DNA from: Clostridiales bacterium
GTDB lineage: Bacteria; Bacillota; Clostridia; Christensenellales; Aristaeellaceae
Direction of reading: 5' to 3'
NCBI GenBank assembly: GCA_004555155.1
Contig: SFJH01000014.1
Coordinates: 1-45,507, forward strand
DNA: 45,507 nucleotides
The notes under the pieces were generated by a model. It was not told the DNA's origin and did no database searches. It saw only the letters and a list, made by a program, of their open reading frames with translations. Positions 8,151 through 16,147 of this stretch are shown piece after piece. The stretch's first letter is position 1, and each line of letters opens with the position of its first letter. Position numbers and translations under genes: made by a program.

Positions 8151-8301
8151 GACCCTGTAAAACGCATTTTCGAATTCTTCTCATTCGGCGCGCCCATCCG
8201 AACGCCCCGCAGCGATTTTTTCCGCAGCTGCGCACGGCGGCAGGATTTTCCATCGCCCGCGTCGAATATTATCCGGAACATCAAAACGGAGGCCAAGGAT
8301 T

Positions 8302-8859
8302 ATGAAGGATTTCGACGATTCCCGGATTCTGGAACAGAACGTCTCTTCCGAACGCGTCTTCGACGGCATCATTCTGCACGTTGATCATCTGACCAACCGC
8401 CTGCCCAACGGCAAGCTGGCCAAGCGCGAGGTTGCCCGTCACATCGGCGCTTCGGCCGTGCTGCCCGTGGACGACGACGGCAGCGTCTATCTCGTGCGCC
8501 AGTTCCGCTCGCCGATCGACCAGGTGCTTCTTGAGATTCCTGCCGGCAAGCTGGACTTCAAGGGCGAGGACCGGCTGGAGGCCGCTCAGCGCGAGCTGCG
8601 CGAGGAAACCGGCCTGACCGCGCAGTCCTGGACGCATCTGAACGATATGCTGTCCACCGTCGGCTTCTGCGATGAGTGCATCTCGCTGTTTCTGGCCCGC
8701 GGACTGTCCTCCGGCGACTGCGACCCCGACGACGACGAGTTTCTGAACGTGGTCAAAATGCCCCTTGCGGAGGCCGTGGACATGGTCATGCGCAATGAAA
8801 TCCGCGACGCCAAGACCATCTGCGCGCTGATGATGGGCTGGAAAATTCTCAATGCGTAG
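8302..8859 (+). CDS. NUDIX hydrolase, ADP-ribose pyrophosphatase type
   Basis: This 185-residue protein hydrolyses a nucleoside diphosphate linked to another moiety, most likely ADP-ribose. The segment VYLVRQFRSPIDQVLLEIPAGKL is typical of ADP-ribose pyrophosphatases, and the NUDIX box follows (E-x7-RELREETGL) with its catalytic REUxEE core intact. The stretch between the first Gly and first Glu of the box (GKLDFKGE) is one residue longer than the strict Gx5E pattern. CGGAGG precedes the ATG. The next gene starts 13 bases downstream, so the two are probably co-transcribed. Confidence 0.9.
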   Translation: MKDFDDSRILEQNVSSERVFDGIILHVDHLTNRLPNGKLAKREVARHIGASAVLPVDDDGSVYLVRQFRSPIDQVLLEIPAGKLDFKGEDRLEAAQRELREETGLTAQSWTHLNDMLSTVGFCDECISLFLARGLSSGDCDPDDDEFLNVVKMPLAEAVDMVMRNEIRDAKTICALMMGWKILNA

Positions 8860-8872
8860 GAGAGACTCCTCT

Positions 8873-9439
8873 ATGATCGGCATTGATCTCTACGGCTATA
8901 TGCCCGTGCTGGAAACCGACCGGCTGCGCCTGCGCAAGCTGACCATGCGCGACGCCCAGGATATCTATGATTACAGCCGCGACCCCCAGGTGGCAAAGCA
9001 TGTGCTCTGGTCTGCGCACCGCAGCATCGGCGAATCCCGCGCCTATCTGCGCTATATGCTGCGCAAATACCGGATGAACGAGCCGGCCAGCTGGGGCATT
9101 GAGCTCAAGTCCACCGGCAGGATCATCGGCACCATCGGCTATATGTGGATTCAGTCGGACAACGCCGCCGCGGAGGTGGGCTATTCCCTCTCCCGCGCTC
9201 ACTGGGGCCAGGGCTTCATGACCGAGGCCCTGCAGGCCGTGATCGCCTACGCCTTTGACGCGCTGCGGCTCAACCGCGTGGAAGCCATTCATGAGCTGGA
9301 CAATCCCGCCTCCGGCGCGGTTATGCGCAAGTGCGGCATGCAGTTCGAAGGCCGCATGCGCCAGAAGCTGATGAACAAGGGCCGGTATGTGGACGTCGAT
9401 CTCTACGCCATCCTCCGCTGCGATTATCAGAAGCGATGA
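8873..9439 (+). CDS. GNAT-family N-acetyltransferase, RimJ/RimL-like
   Basis: This 188-residue protein begins with the LETDRLRLRKLTMRDAQDIYDY pattern typical of RimJ/RimL-type acetyltransferases. It continues through GTIGYMWI and the acetyl-CoA loop HWGQGFMTEAL to the NPASGAVMRKCGMQFEG motif. These enzymes acetylate amino groups of proteins or small molecules with acetyl-CoA; the acceptor cannot be told here. I chose ATG 8873 over an in-frame ATG at 8852 because AGGAGA lies between them at the right distance. A bidirectional terminator follows. Confidence 0.88.
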   Translation: MIGIDLYGYMPVLETDRLRLRKLTMRDAQDIYDYSRDPQVAKHVLWSAHRSIGESRAYLRYMLRKYRMNEPASWGIELKSTGRIIGTIGYMWIQSDNAAAEVGYSLSRAHWGQGFMTEALQAVIAYAFDALRLNRVEAIHELDNPASGAVMRKCGMQFEGRMRQKLMNKGRYVDVDLYAILRCDYQKR

Positions 9440-9570
9440 TCGGCTGCAGGAAGCGGTTCTCATGGAAAACGATCCAAATACAAAAGCGGGCGTTGGACGC
9501 CCCCGGAAGCGGCAGCTGGAACGGCATCCATCCCGTCGCCCGCAAACTCCGGACTCTGCAGCCGCGCAAA

Positions 9571-9606
9571 GGCTCAGGCGTGAAAAACACACGCCTGAGC
9601 CTTTTT
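9571..9606. terminator. Bidirectional terminator between GNAT and Mur-ligase genes
   Basis: A perfect 12-bp stem GGCTCAGGCGTG / CACGCCTGAGCC (9571-9582 and 9590-9601) has an A/C loop, with TTTTT on the plus side and AAA before it that gives TTT on the minus side. It serves the convergent genes on both sides. Confidence 0.9.
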
Positions 9607-9646
9607 GTATTCCTGCTGATTTCCCTCAACGGACGGCTCCGGATCC

Positions 9647-11233
9647 TCATTCCGCAGAACCGCATTCATACAGCACCGTATCGCCGCTGCCGGAAATCTC
9701 ATCCAGCAGATCCTCTGCATCGTCCATATCGGCGGCCACGTACAGCGATGCCCTCGGGAAGCCCGTGCTGAGCACGCCCCTTGCAATCGGGCGAACCCGC
9801 TTCTTCTCGCCCACCAGAATCACCGCGTCGACGCAGCCCTTCATCTGCACGCCGAAGGCATAGTTGACCTCCTCGCCCCGCGCATCCGTCTGGGGCAGGC
9901 CCGGCGTGACGATGATCCTCCGGCCGGGAAACTCCGACAGCACGCTGAGCGCGTCGGCCGTCCCCAGCGGATGATCGTTGAGCGTATCATCGATGACGAT
10001 GCGCTCGCCGGGAATGAGCTGCAGCTTCTTCTCGAACGGCTGGAGCCGCGCAATTCCGGCGGCGATTTCATCCATCGTCAGGCCCAGCCGATGAGCCAGC
10101 GCCGCAGCCAGCGCGATGTTCTGGACATTGAACCGCCCCAGCAGCCGCGTTTTGCAGCGCACCCGTCCGCCATCGGCGCACTCCAGCAAAAACTGCGTGC
10201 CCTCGGCATTCTCCGACAGCTCGCTGGCGCGCATATAGTGATCGCCGGGCAGCTCCACCGCCGCGTCGTACTTCTCGCGCTCGCACATGCCGAACAGCCG
10301 GTCCGCATATCCGCTGTCCGACGCAAAGAACGCCACGCCGTCCTCCGGCAATCCGCTGATCAGCTCGTATTTCGTATCCACAATGTTCGCCATGGAGCCG
10401 AAGGAATCCAGATGCTGCGCGCCAATGGAGGTGATCATGCCGTACTTCGGGCGAACCAGCTTCACCAGATGCTTGATATCGCCCACGTGCTGCGCGCCCA
10501 TCTCGGCGATGAACACCTGATGCCTGTCCTCCAGCTGATCATTCACCACGCGGGAGATTCCCATGGCGGTGTTGAAGCTGGCGGGCGTCGCCAGCACCTC
10601 GAATTTTTCTGAGAGGATCTCCTTGAGAATGAACTTCGTCAGCGTCTTTCCATAGCTGCCCGTAATGCCGATTTTGATCAGATCCCTGCGCGCCCGCAGC
10701 TTTTTTCGCGCTTCCTCATAGAACCCCGCGTTGATGCGCTCCTCCACCGGGTGCATGATCCGACCGGCCAGCCAGACCAGATACGGGATGCCGGCATAGG
10801 CGATGTACGGCGGCACGCTGAGCAGTCTCAGCAGCAGCACAGCTGCGGTCAGGATCAGAATCAGCAGACCGAACAGCCTTCTCACGCGCATGGTCAGCAC
10901 CAGCGGCTTCTTCATCGGCGTGCGGATTTCGCGAACGGACAGCGTCGTCGTCGCCGCCAGATAGCCGATCAGCGTCAGCCAGCCCGCAATCGCCATGCGC
11001 ACCGCCTCCACCGAGACAAACAGCGAAAGCAGAAACGGCAGATACCACTTGACCAGCGACGCCGCCGCGCCAATGAGCACGTTTTTCCGGAAATAGCTCT
11101 CCCGGTTCCGGCTCAGCCACTGGCTGTACACCGGCAGCTGGTAGCGGTTCATCTGAAAGATGTGCACGCAATGGATGGAAGCCGCCACGCAGCTCAGCAC
11201 GACAGCAATCGATTCAATCACATTGAACAGCAT
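9647..11233 (-). CDS. Membrane-tethered Mur ligase-like protein (MurF-like)
   Basis: This 528-residue protein joins an N-terminal region of about 160 residues with four or five membrane segments to a Mur ligase core. The core has the P-loop GITGSYGKTLTK (about residues 190-201), FIAEMGAQHVGDI, ITSIGAQHLDSFGS, the LLGRFNVQNIALAAALA segment of the central domain, and VIDDTLNDHP as in MurF. Mur ligases join amino acids or dipeptides to a UDP-sugar or similar carrier with ATP. The usual MurF substrate-binding N-domain is replaced by the membrane part. The start at ATG 11233 follows GGAGG; an in-frame ATG four codons upstream is less well placed. It follows rimI by 39 bases. Confidence 0.8.
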   Translation of the reverse strand: MLFNVIESIAVVLSCVAASIHCVHIFQMNRYQLPVYSQWLSRNRESYFRKNVLIGAAASLVKWYLPFLLSLFVSVEAVRMAIAGWLTLIGYLAATTTLSVREIRTPMKKPLVLTMRVRRLFGLLILILTAAVLLLRLLSVPPYIAYAGIPYLVWLAGRIMHPVEERINAGFYEEARKKLRARRDLIKIGITGSYGKTLTKFILKEILSEKFEVLATPASFNTAMGISRVVNDQLEDRHQVFIAEMGAQHVGDIKHLVKLVRPKYGMITSIGAQHLDSFGSMANIVDTKYELISGLPEDGVAFFASDSGYADRLFGMCEREKYDAAVELPGDHYMRASELSENAEGTQFLLECADGGRVRCKTRLLGRFNVQNIALAAALAHRLGLTMDEIAAGIARLQPFEKKLQLIPGERIVIDDTLNDHPLGTADALSVLSEFPGRRIIVTPGLPQTDARGEEVNYAFGVQMKGCVDAVILVGEKKRVRPIARGVLSTGFPRASLYVAADMDDAEDLLDEISGSGDTVLYECGSAE

Positions 11234-11272
11234 ACATGCCTCCATTCTCCATATTTCAAAAACGGTCGCCCG

Positions 11273-11761
11273 TCACTCCTCTACCAGCATCGGATCGTTT
11301 TCGGGATGCGCCTCGGGCAGATGCTCCAGCGCCATCACCAGCGCATCCTCTTCGTTTTCATAGTAGCGCTTGCGATAGCCCACGTCGATAAATCCCAGCT
11401 TGTGATACAGCGACTGGGCGATCTTGTTCGACCGGCGCACCTCCAGCGTCATCCAGTTCATGCCGCTGTCCGCCGCCAGCTGAATCATCGCCCGGGTCAC
11501 CTGCTCGCCATATCCCATGCCGCGCCGGTCCGGATGAACGGCGATATTCGTGATATGCCCCTCGTCGAGCACAAACCACACGCCCGCATAGGCGATCGGC
11601 ACGCCGTCCTCGCGCACCACCACATAGCGCGCGCAGGCGTTCTCCGTCACTTCCCGATAAAAGGACGCCTTGGACCACGGCGTCCTGAAGCACGCCGTCT
11701 CAATCCTGTGCACCGCCTCGACGTCCGATTCCTTCATCAGCCCGATTGTAATTTCACTCAT
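11273..11761 (-). CDS. rimI: Ribosomal-protein-alanine N-acetyltransferase RimI
   Basis: This 162-residue GNAT protein has the RimI signatures HRIETACFRTPWS near the N-terminus, ITNIAVHPDRRGMGYGEQV (acetyl-CoA binding) and LEVRRSNKIAQSLYHKLGF near the end. RimI acetylates the N-terminal alanine of ribosomal protein S18. It overlaps tsaB by 4 bases (ATGA), the common tsaE-tsaB-rimI order in Firmicutes, which supports the specific assignment over a generic GNAT. Confidence 0.93.
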   Translation of the reverse strand: MSEITIGLMKESDVEAVHRIETACFRTPWSKASFYREVTENACARYVVVREDGVPIAYAGVWFVLDEGHITNIAVHPDRRGMGYGEQVTRAMIQLAADSGMNWMTLEVRRSNKIAQSLYHKLGFIDVGYRKRYYENEEDALVMALEHLPEAHPENDPMLVEE

Positions 11762-12465
11762 CTCTGTGCCTCCCGGCTCAGTCTTGCGCTGCGCTCCCGC
11801 TCCGCCTGAGGCGCGCGCAGATAGACCGGGCGCAGCTCATGGGCGGGAACCCATTCGTCCCGCTTGCGCGCCGCCAGCGCGCACACTGCATCCGGACGCA
11901 GATCCCGCAGATTCGCCGGCGCGATCATCGCACGATCGCCCAGCTTCTCTAGGATCGTCTTTGCATGGACGGCCAGTCCGTCCCCGGCGAACATGATTCT
12001 TCTCCCCTCCGGCAGACGCTCCAGCAGCGTCTCCAGCGCCACTGCGTCATCCGCCGCGACGCGCTCCGGAAAGCCCCTGCCCGCATCAAACAGCGCGCAG
12101 TACACCTGACTGCGCCGCGCGTCGAGGATCGGGCACACCAGGCCGTCGAAGCCGTAAAAGTTCATCGCCAGCGCCTCCAGCGCATGAATGGGAACGCAGG
12201 GCTTGTTCACCGCATGGGCGAACCCCTTTGCCGCGCACACGCCAATCCGCACGCCGGTAAACGAACCCGGCCCCGCCACCGCCGCAAACACATCCACGTC
12301 CGCGCAGGCGAGCCCGGAGCCCGACATCGCTTCCTCCACCGCCGGCATGATGGTCTCCGAATGGGTCAGTCCATGGTTGAGCGCGATCGAATGGACCACC
12401 CTGCCGTCAATCATCACCGCACAGCCCGCCACGGGGCCCGAGGTATCGATGGCCAGAATGTTCAT
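11758..12465 (-). CDS. tsaB: tRNA t6A biosynthesis protein TsaB
   Basis: This 235-residue protein starts MNILAIDTSG and has the ASKHA-fold segments HSETIMPAVEEAM and VAGPGSFTGVRIGVCAAKG expected of TsaB. TsaB, TsaD and TsaE form the complex that moves threonylcarbamoyl onto A37 of ANN-decoding tRNAs. The upstream in-frame ATG was rejected; ATG 12465 follows GGAGG and overlaps the tsaE stop by ATGA. No TsaD is next to it in this window. Confidence 0.93.
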   Translation of the reverse strand: MNILAIDTSGPVAGCAVMIDGRVVHSIALNHGLTHSETIMPAVEEAMSGSGLACADVDVFAAVAGPGSFTGVRIGVCAAKGFAHAVNKPCVPIHALEALAMNFYGFDGLVCPILDARRSQVYCALFDAGRGFPERVAADDAVALETLLERLPEGRRIMFAGDGLAVHAKTILEKLGDRAMIAPANLRDLRPDAVCALAARKRDEWVPAHELRPVYLRAPQAERERSARLSREAQR

Positions 12466-12926
12466 TCGTCCATCCTCCATTCCGTCAGCGCCGCAGGGTC
12501 AAAGCCGCGCACGCCATGATTGTCGATTTCAATGATGCGGTCGTCGTCGCCCGTTCCGCGTTGTATCCGCACGATCAGCGACGGCTCCACCGACAGCTCC
12601 GCCATCTGCGGCCACTCCACCAGCGCGACGCCGTCTCCGCCGATGAACTCGTCCAGTCCCGCGGCGTAGAATTCGTCGGGATCCGCCAGGCGGTACAGAT
12701 CAAAGTGATACAGCTTTTTTGCGCCCTCATAGGGAATCAGCAGCGTGAACGTGGGGCTGGGCATCGCACCTTCGACGCCCAGCGCCCGCGCCACGCCTCT
12801 GGCCACGACCGACTTGCCTGCGCCGAGGTCGCCCTCCAGCAGCATGGCGTCGCCCGCGTCCAGCATTCCCGCCAGCGCAGCAGCAAATCTCATGGTTTCC
12901 GCTTCAGAGCGGGTCAGATAGGTCAT
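12462..12926 (-). CDS. tsaE: tRNA t6A biosynthesis ATPase TsaE
   Basis: This 154-residue protein carries the Walker A motif LLEGDLGAGKSVVARG (about residues 29-44), then PSPTFTLL, YHFDLYRL and VALVEWPQ, which are the diagnostic TsaE motifs. It is the ATPase that drives the TsaBDE threonylcarbamoyl transferase cycle. It is slightly longer at the C-terminus than minimal TsaE. It lies 41 bases downstream of galK on the same strand and overlaps tsaB, so read-through from the galK promoter is likely unless an unseen promoter exists. Confidence 0.94.
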   Translation of the reverse strand: MTYLTRSEAETMRFAAALAGMLDAGDAMLLEGDLGAGKSVVARGVARALGVEGAMPSPTFTLLIPYEGAKKLYHFDLYRLADPDEFYAAGLDEFIGGDGVALVEWPQMAELSVEPSLIVRIQRGTGDDDRIIEIDNHGVRGFDPAALTEWRMDE

Positions 12927-12967
12927 GTTTCATCTTTTCCTTCAATAAGAATCGTTCGCGCCGGAAA

Positions 12968-14215
12968 TCAGCGGATGCAGACTGCGCCCTCCGGACGAAT
13001 GGACAGCACCGTGGTGGCCTTCTCGCCGAACACCGCATCCATCCGCGCCGCATACTCGTCCAGCAGATCGAACGGCACAAACGCCAGAATGGTGCCCGCG
13101 AATCCGCCGCCGTGGATGCGCCACGCGCCGCGTCCCTCCAGCATCCGGCGGCTCATCTCCAGCGCAAGCGGCATCTCCTGATTGTCGCTGCCCGCGACAT
13201 ACAGATTCTGCAGCAGCTTCCAGCTGCTCTCGCCCGAGCCGATGACCGTGCGGAAGAACGCGTCCAGATCGTCCTCGCGCAGCGCCTGCACGGCGTCCGT
13301 CACGCGATCGGTCTCGTCCACGAAATGGAAGGCGCGCAGGATGGCGCGGTCGCTGACCTTGCCCTTGAGCATGGGAACCGCATCCTCCAGCTGCTTCTTC
13401 GTCACCTTCGCCAGCACGTCCACGCCCATGGCGGCGGCGACCTGCTTCATCTCGTTGGGAATCGCGGCGTAGTCCGCGGTCAGATTGCCGTGCTCGCCGC
13501 CGGCCGTCACGACGCAGACCGCATAGCCCTTCGCGCCAAAGTCGTAATTCAGGGCTTCGACCACGGGATTCTCGGGGCCGAAATCGATGGTCACCAGGCC
13601 GCCGACGGCGCTGGCCGACTGATCCAGCAATCCGCTGGGCTTGCCGAAGTAAACATTTTCAGCATACTGGGAAATGCGGGCGTTCAGCTTCGCATCGATG
13701 GTCCAGCCGTTGTACAGCGCGTCGAACGCCGCCACCAGCATCACCTCGAACGCCGCGGACGAGGACAGGCCGCTGCCCTTGAACACCGTGCTGGTCACGG
13801 AGGCGTCGAAGCCGCCCACCCTGTAGCCCAGCTGCTGCAGTCTGGCCGCCACGCCGCGGATCAGCGCGAAGGTGGATTCCTTCTCATGGTCATAGATCGT
13901 CGTATCGGACACGTCCACCACGAAGGGCTTGTCGTAGCCCGCTGAATACAGCGTCACGATGCTGTCGTTTCTGGGTGCGATCGCCGCAACCGTATCCAGA
14001 TTGACCGACGCGGCCAGCACGCGGCCATTGTTGTGATCGGTATGGTTGCCGACCACCTCCGTGCGTCCGGGCGCGGACACGAACATCTCCGGCTCACGGC
14101 CGAAGTGGGCGGCAAAGGCCTCTGCCAGCCCGGTATAGCGAGCGAGCTGATCCTTGCCGGAGTACAGGGTGTTCAACCGTTCAGAATTCCGTTCAAAAAT
14201 CGCCTTGATATCCAT
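12968..14215 (-). CDS. galK: Galactokinase
   Basis: This 415-residue GHMP kinase phosphorylates galactose at C1 in the Leloir pathway. Motif 1 reads APGRTEVVGNHTDHNNG (Asn where the classical signature has Glu, as in a Firmicute subgroup). Motif 2 is KGSGLSSSAAFEVML, and motif 3 is the C-terminal AWRIHGGGFAGTILAFV. The frame stays open far upstream on the opposite strand of galT, but the real start is ATG 14215 after GGGGGTAG. It is divergent from galT. A short gap of 41 bases separates it from tsaE downstream. Confidence 0.94.
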   Translation of the reverse strand: MDIKAIFERNSERLNTLYSGKDQLARYTGLAEAFAAHFGREPEMFVSAPGRTEVVGNHTDHNNGRVLAASVNLDTVAAIAPRNDSIVTLYSAGYDKPFVVDVSDTTIYDHEKESTFALIRGVAARLQQLGYRVGGFDASVTSTVFKGSGLSSSAAFEVMLVAAFDALYNGWTIDAKLNARISQYAENVYFGKPSGLLDQSASAVGGLVTIDFGPENPVVEALNYDFGAKGYAVCVVTAGGEHGNLTADYAAIPNEMKQVAAAMGVDVLAKVTKKQLEDAVPMLKGKVSDRAILRAFHFVDETDRVTDAVQALREDDLDAFFRTVIGSGESSWKLLQNLYVAGSDNQEMPLALEMSRRMLEGRGAWRIHGGGFAGTILAFVPFDLLDEYAARMDAVFGEKATTVLSIRPEGAVCIR

Positions 14216-14250
14216 GTTGGATCTACCCCCAAACATATTCATACACTTTA

Positions 14251-14279
14251 ATTTTACTCCATTCGACGCAAATGCGCAA
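14251..14279 (-). promoter_or_regulatory. Candidate galK promoter
   Basis: Minus-strand -35 TTGCGC (14274-14279) and -10 TAAAAT (14251-14256), spacer 17. Confidence 0.5.
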
Positions 14280-14310
14280 GCAAAAAAACCGTTCTTTCGC
14301 CATTTCGCCA

Positions 14311-14339
14311 TTGACATGACGAACTTTTTGCCGGATAAT
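14311..14339 (+). promoter_or_regulatory. galT promoter
   Basis: Perfect -35 TTGACA (14311-14316) and -10 GATAAT (14334-14339), spacer 17, 30 bases before the galT start. Confidence 0.75.
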
Positions 14340-14368
14340 AGGATCAGAAATGGTTGAGAGGTGTTAAT

Positions 14369-15904
14369 ATGAAGACCACTGCCACGGAATATCTGTATCG
14401 TCTCGTTGATTTTGCCGTCGAAAAAGGGCTCATCGAGCCCGTCGATCGCCCCTACACCCTGAACCGCCTGCTGGAGATCATGCAGATGGACGCGCCCGAA
14501 GCGATTGAATACGCCCCCTGCAAGGCGCCCGAAACCGCCACGAAATATCTCGAGGGACTGTGTGAAATCGCCTGTGCCGAGGGGATCATCTCGGACAGCG
14601 GCGAGCGCCGGGATCTGTTCTCCGCAAAGCTGATGGGCGCGCTGACGCCTTCTCCCGCCGAGATCCGCGCGCGCTTTCAGCGTCTGTACGCACAGAGCCC
14701 CGTCGCCGCCACGAGCGATTTCTATCAGCTCTGCCGCGATGTGGACTACATCCGCGTGGACCGCATTGCAAAAAACGCCCGGTTTTTCGAGGATACGCTC
14801 TGCGGGCGGCTGGAGATCACCATCAACCTCTCCAAGCCGGAGAAGGATCCCAAGGATATCGCCGCGCAGCGCAACGCCAAGCAGACCGGCTATCCCAAGT
14901 GCATGCTCTGTGTGGAAAATCCCGGCTACGCCGGCCGCGTCGGCTTTCCCGCCCGTCAGAATCACCGCGTGCTGCCGCTGAAGCTGGACAACAGCGACTG
15001 GTATCTTCAGTATTCGCCCTATCTCTATTACAACGAGCACTGCATCGTCTTCAATGCGCAGCACGTGCCGATGAAGATCAGCCGCAACACCTTCGTGCGC
15101 CTGTGCGACTTTGTGGATCAGTTCCCGCATTACATGCTGGGCTCCAATGCGGATTTGCCCATCGTCGGCGGATCCATTCTCTCCCACGACCACTTCCAGG
15201 GCGGCAATTACCGTTTCCCCATGGATGACGCCGGCGTGCGGATCCCGCTGACCTCGCCGGACGAGGCCGTTTCCGCCTATGTTGCCGACTGGCCGATGAC
15301 CTGCATCGTGCTCAGAAGCGCGGATCGCGAAAAGATCATCGAGCTCTCCGACCGGATTCTCAACGCCTGGCGCGGCTATTCGGATCCCTCCTGCGACGTC
15401 TATGCCGAGACGGATGCGCCGCACAACACCGTCACCCCCATCCTGCGCAAGGAGGACGGCGCGTACAAGATGGAACTGGTGCTGCGCAACAACCGCACCA
15501 GCGAGGAGCACCCGCTGGGCATCTTCCATCCCCATGCCGATCTGCACCACATCAAGAAGGAGAACATCGGCCTGATCGAGGTCATGGGTCTGTTCATTCT
15601 GCCCGGACGGCTTCTGAGCGAGCTGGCGGCGCTTGAGAAATATCTGACCGGCGAGACGCCCATCGATCAGCGCCCCGCCGAGGATTCGCCCCTGGCCAAG
15701 CACTATTCCTGGATTGTCGACATCGCCGGTGAAGTCGGAACAGCGCTCTCTGCCGAAGCGGCGAACGCCGCCATCCGCAAGGCGCTGGGCGTGAAGTGCG
15801 CGCGCGTGCTGGCGGATGCCGGCGTGTACAAGCAGACTCCGGAAGGCGATGCGGGCGTGCTTCGCTTCCTGGACAGCGTCGGTTTCTCGAAGAAATCGCT
15901 CTGA
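14369..15904 (+). CDS. galT: UDP-glucose--hexose-1-phosphate uridylyltransferase (class II, Firmicute type)
   Basis: This 511-residue protein matches the long Firmicute GalT, not the about 350-residue Proteobacterial enzyme. Visible markers are TYLEGLCEIA-like helical N-terminal repeats, GFPARQNHRVLPLKL, YNEHCIVFNAQHVPM, and the active-site motif SILSHDHFQGGNYRFPM containing the HxHxQ-type histidines. It exchanges UMP between UDP-glucose and galactose-1-phosphate. An upstream in-frame TTG was rejected; ATG 14369 follows GAGAGGTG. It is divergent from galK, so both Leloir genes flank one control region; no galE is seen in this window. Confidence 0.93.
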   Translation: MKTTATEYLYRLVDFAVEKGLIEPVDRPYTLNRLLEIMQMDAPEAIEYAPCKAPETATKYLEGLCEIACAEGIISDSGERRDLFSAKLMGALTPSPAEIRARFQRLYAQSPVAATSDFYQLCRDVDYIRVDRIAKNARFFEDTLCGRLEITINLSKPEKDPKDIAAQRNAKQTGYPKCMLCVENPGYAGRVGFPARQNHRVLPLKLDNSDWYLQYSPYLYYNEHCIVFNAQHVPMKISRNTFVRLCDFVDQFPHYMLGSNADLPIVGGSILSHDHFQGGNYRFPMDDAGVRIPLTSPDEAVSAYVADWPMTCIVLRSADREKIIELSDRILNAWRGYSDPSCDVYAETDAPHNTVTPILRKEDGAYKMELVLRNNRTSEEHPLGIFHPHADLHHIKKENIGLIEVMGLFILPGRLLSELAALEKYLTGETPIDQRPAEDSPLAKHYSWIVDIAGEVGTALSAEAANAAIRKALGVKCARVLADAGVYKQTPEGDAGVLRFLDSVGFSKKSL

Positions 15905-15911
15905 CACATCG

Positions 15912-15945
15912 ATCCCCGTTTTCCGAGAGGAGAACGGGGATTTTT
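15912..15945 (+). terminator. galT terminator
   Basis: Hairpin ATCCCCGTT / AACGGGGAT (15912-15920 and about 15933-15941) is followed by TTTTT, starting 8 bases after the galT stop. Confidence 0.85.
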
Positions 15946-16073
15946 CTGTCTGTCGGGGCTCCGCCCGCGCGCCATGCACAGGGGCGCCGGCCGCACAGAA
16001 AAGATGTAAGCTGCGTCTCTTTGCTCCATGGAACGGTTTCTCCTGCACATTCCGGGCCGCGCCAGCGATCGTC

Positions 16074-16102
16074 CGTCTGCTCCGGCCCTTCCGGAGCAGA
16101 CG
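16074..16102. repeat. Perfect 12-bp hairpin in convergent intergenic region
   Basis: Arms CGTCTGCTCCGG (16074-16085) and CCGGAGCAGACG (16091-16102) have a 5-base loop. There is no T run on either side. It sits directly beside the terminator at 16113-16144; the rest of 15946-16073 shows nothing recognisable. Confidence 0.7.
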
Positions 16103-16107
16103 AATCA

Positions 16108-16144
16108 TGAAAAACAGGGAAGCGCCGGATGACGCTTCCCTGTT
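16108..16144 (-). terminator. Terminator of the zinc-knuckle-like membrane protein gene
   Basis: Perfect 12-bp arms AACAGGGAAGCG (16113-16124) and CGCTTCCCTGTT (16133-16144); on the minus strand the stem ends in TTTTTC. Confidence 0.85.
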
Positions 16145-16147
16145 CGT

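Noticed and set aside
9462..9863. Plus-strand frame starting MENDPNTKAGVGRPRKR, resembling an AT-hook protein
   Set aside because: The frame runs straight through the strong bidirectional terminator at 9571-9606 and into the antisense of the Mur-ligase gene.
12968..14215. galK read as a related GHMP kinase because the first motif has GNHTDHN
   Set aside because: The other two kinase motifs, the length and the divergent galT neighbour all support galactokinase; the Asn variant is a known Firmicute form.
14216..16108. Long N-terminal extension of galK to 1,046 residues
   Set aside because: The extension is antisense to galT, which has full family motifs and its own promoter; galK starts at 14215 after a ribosome site.
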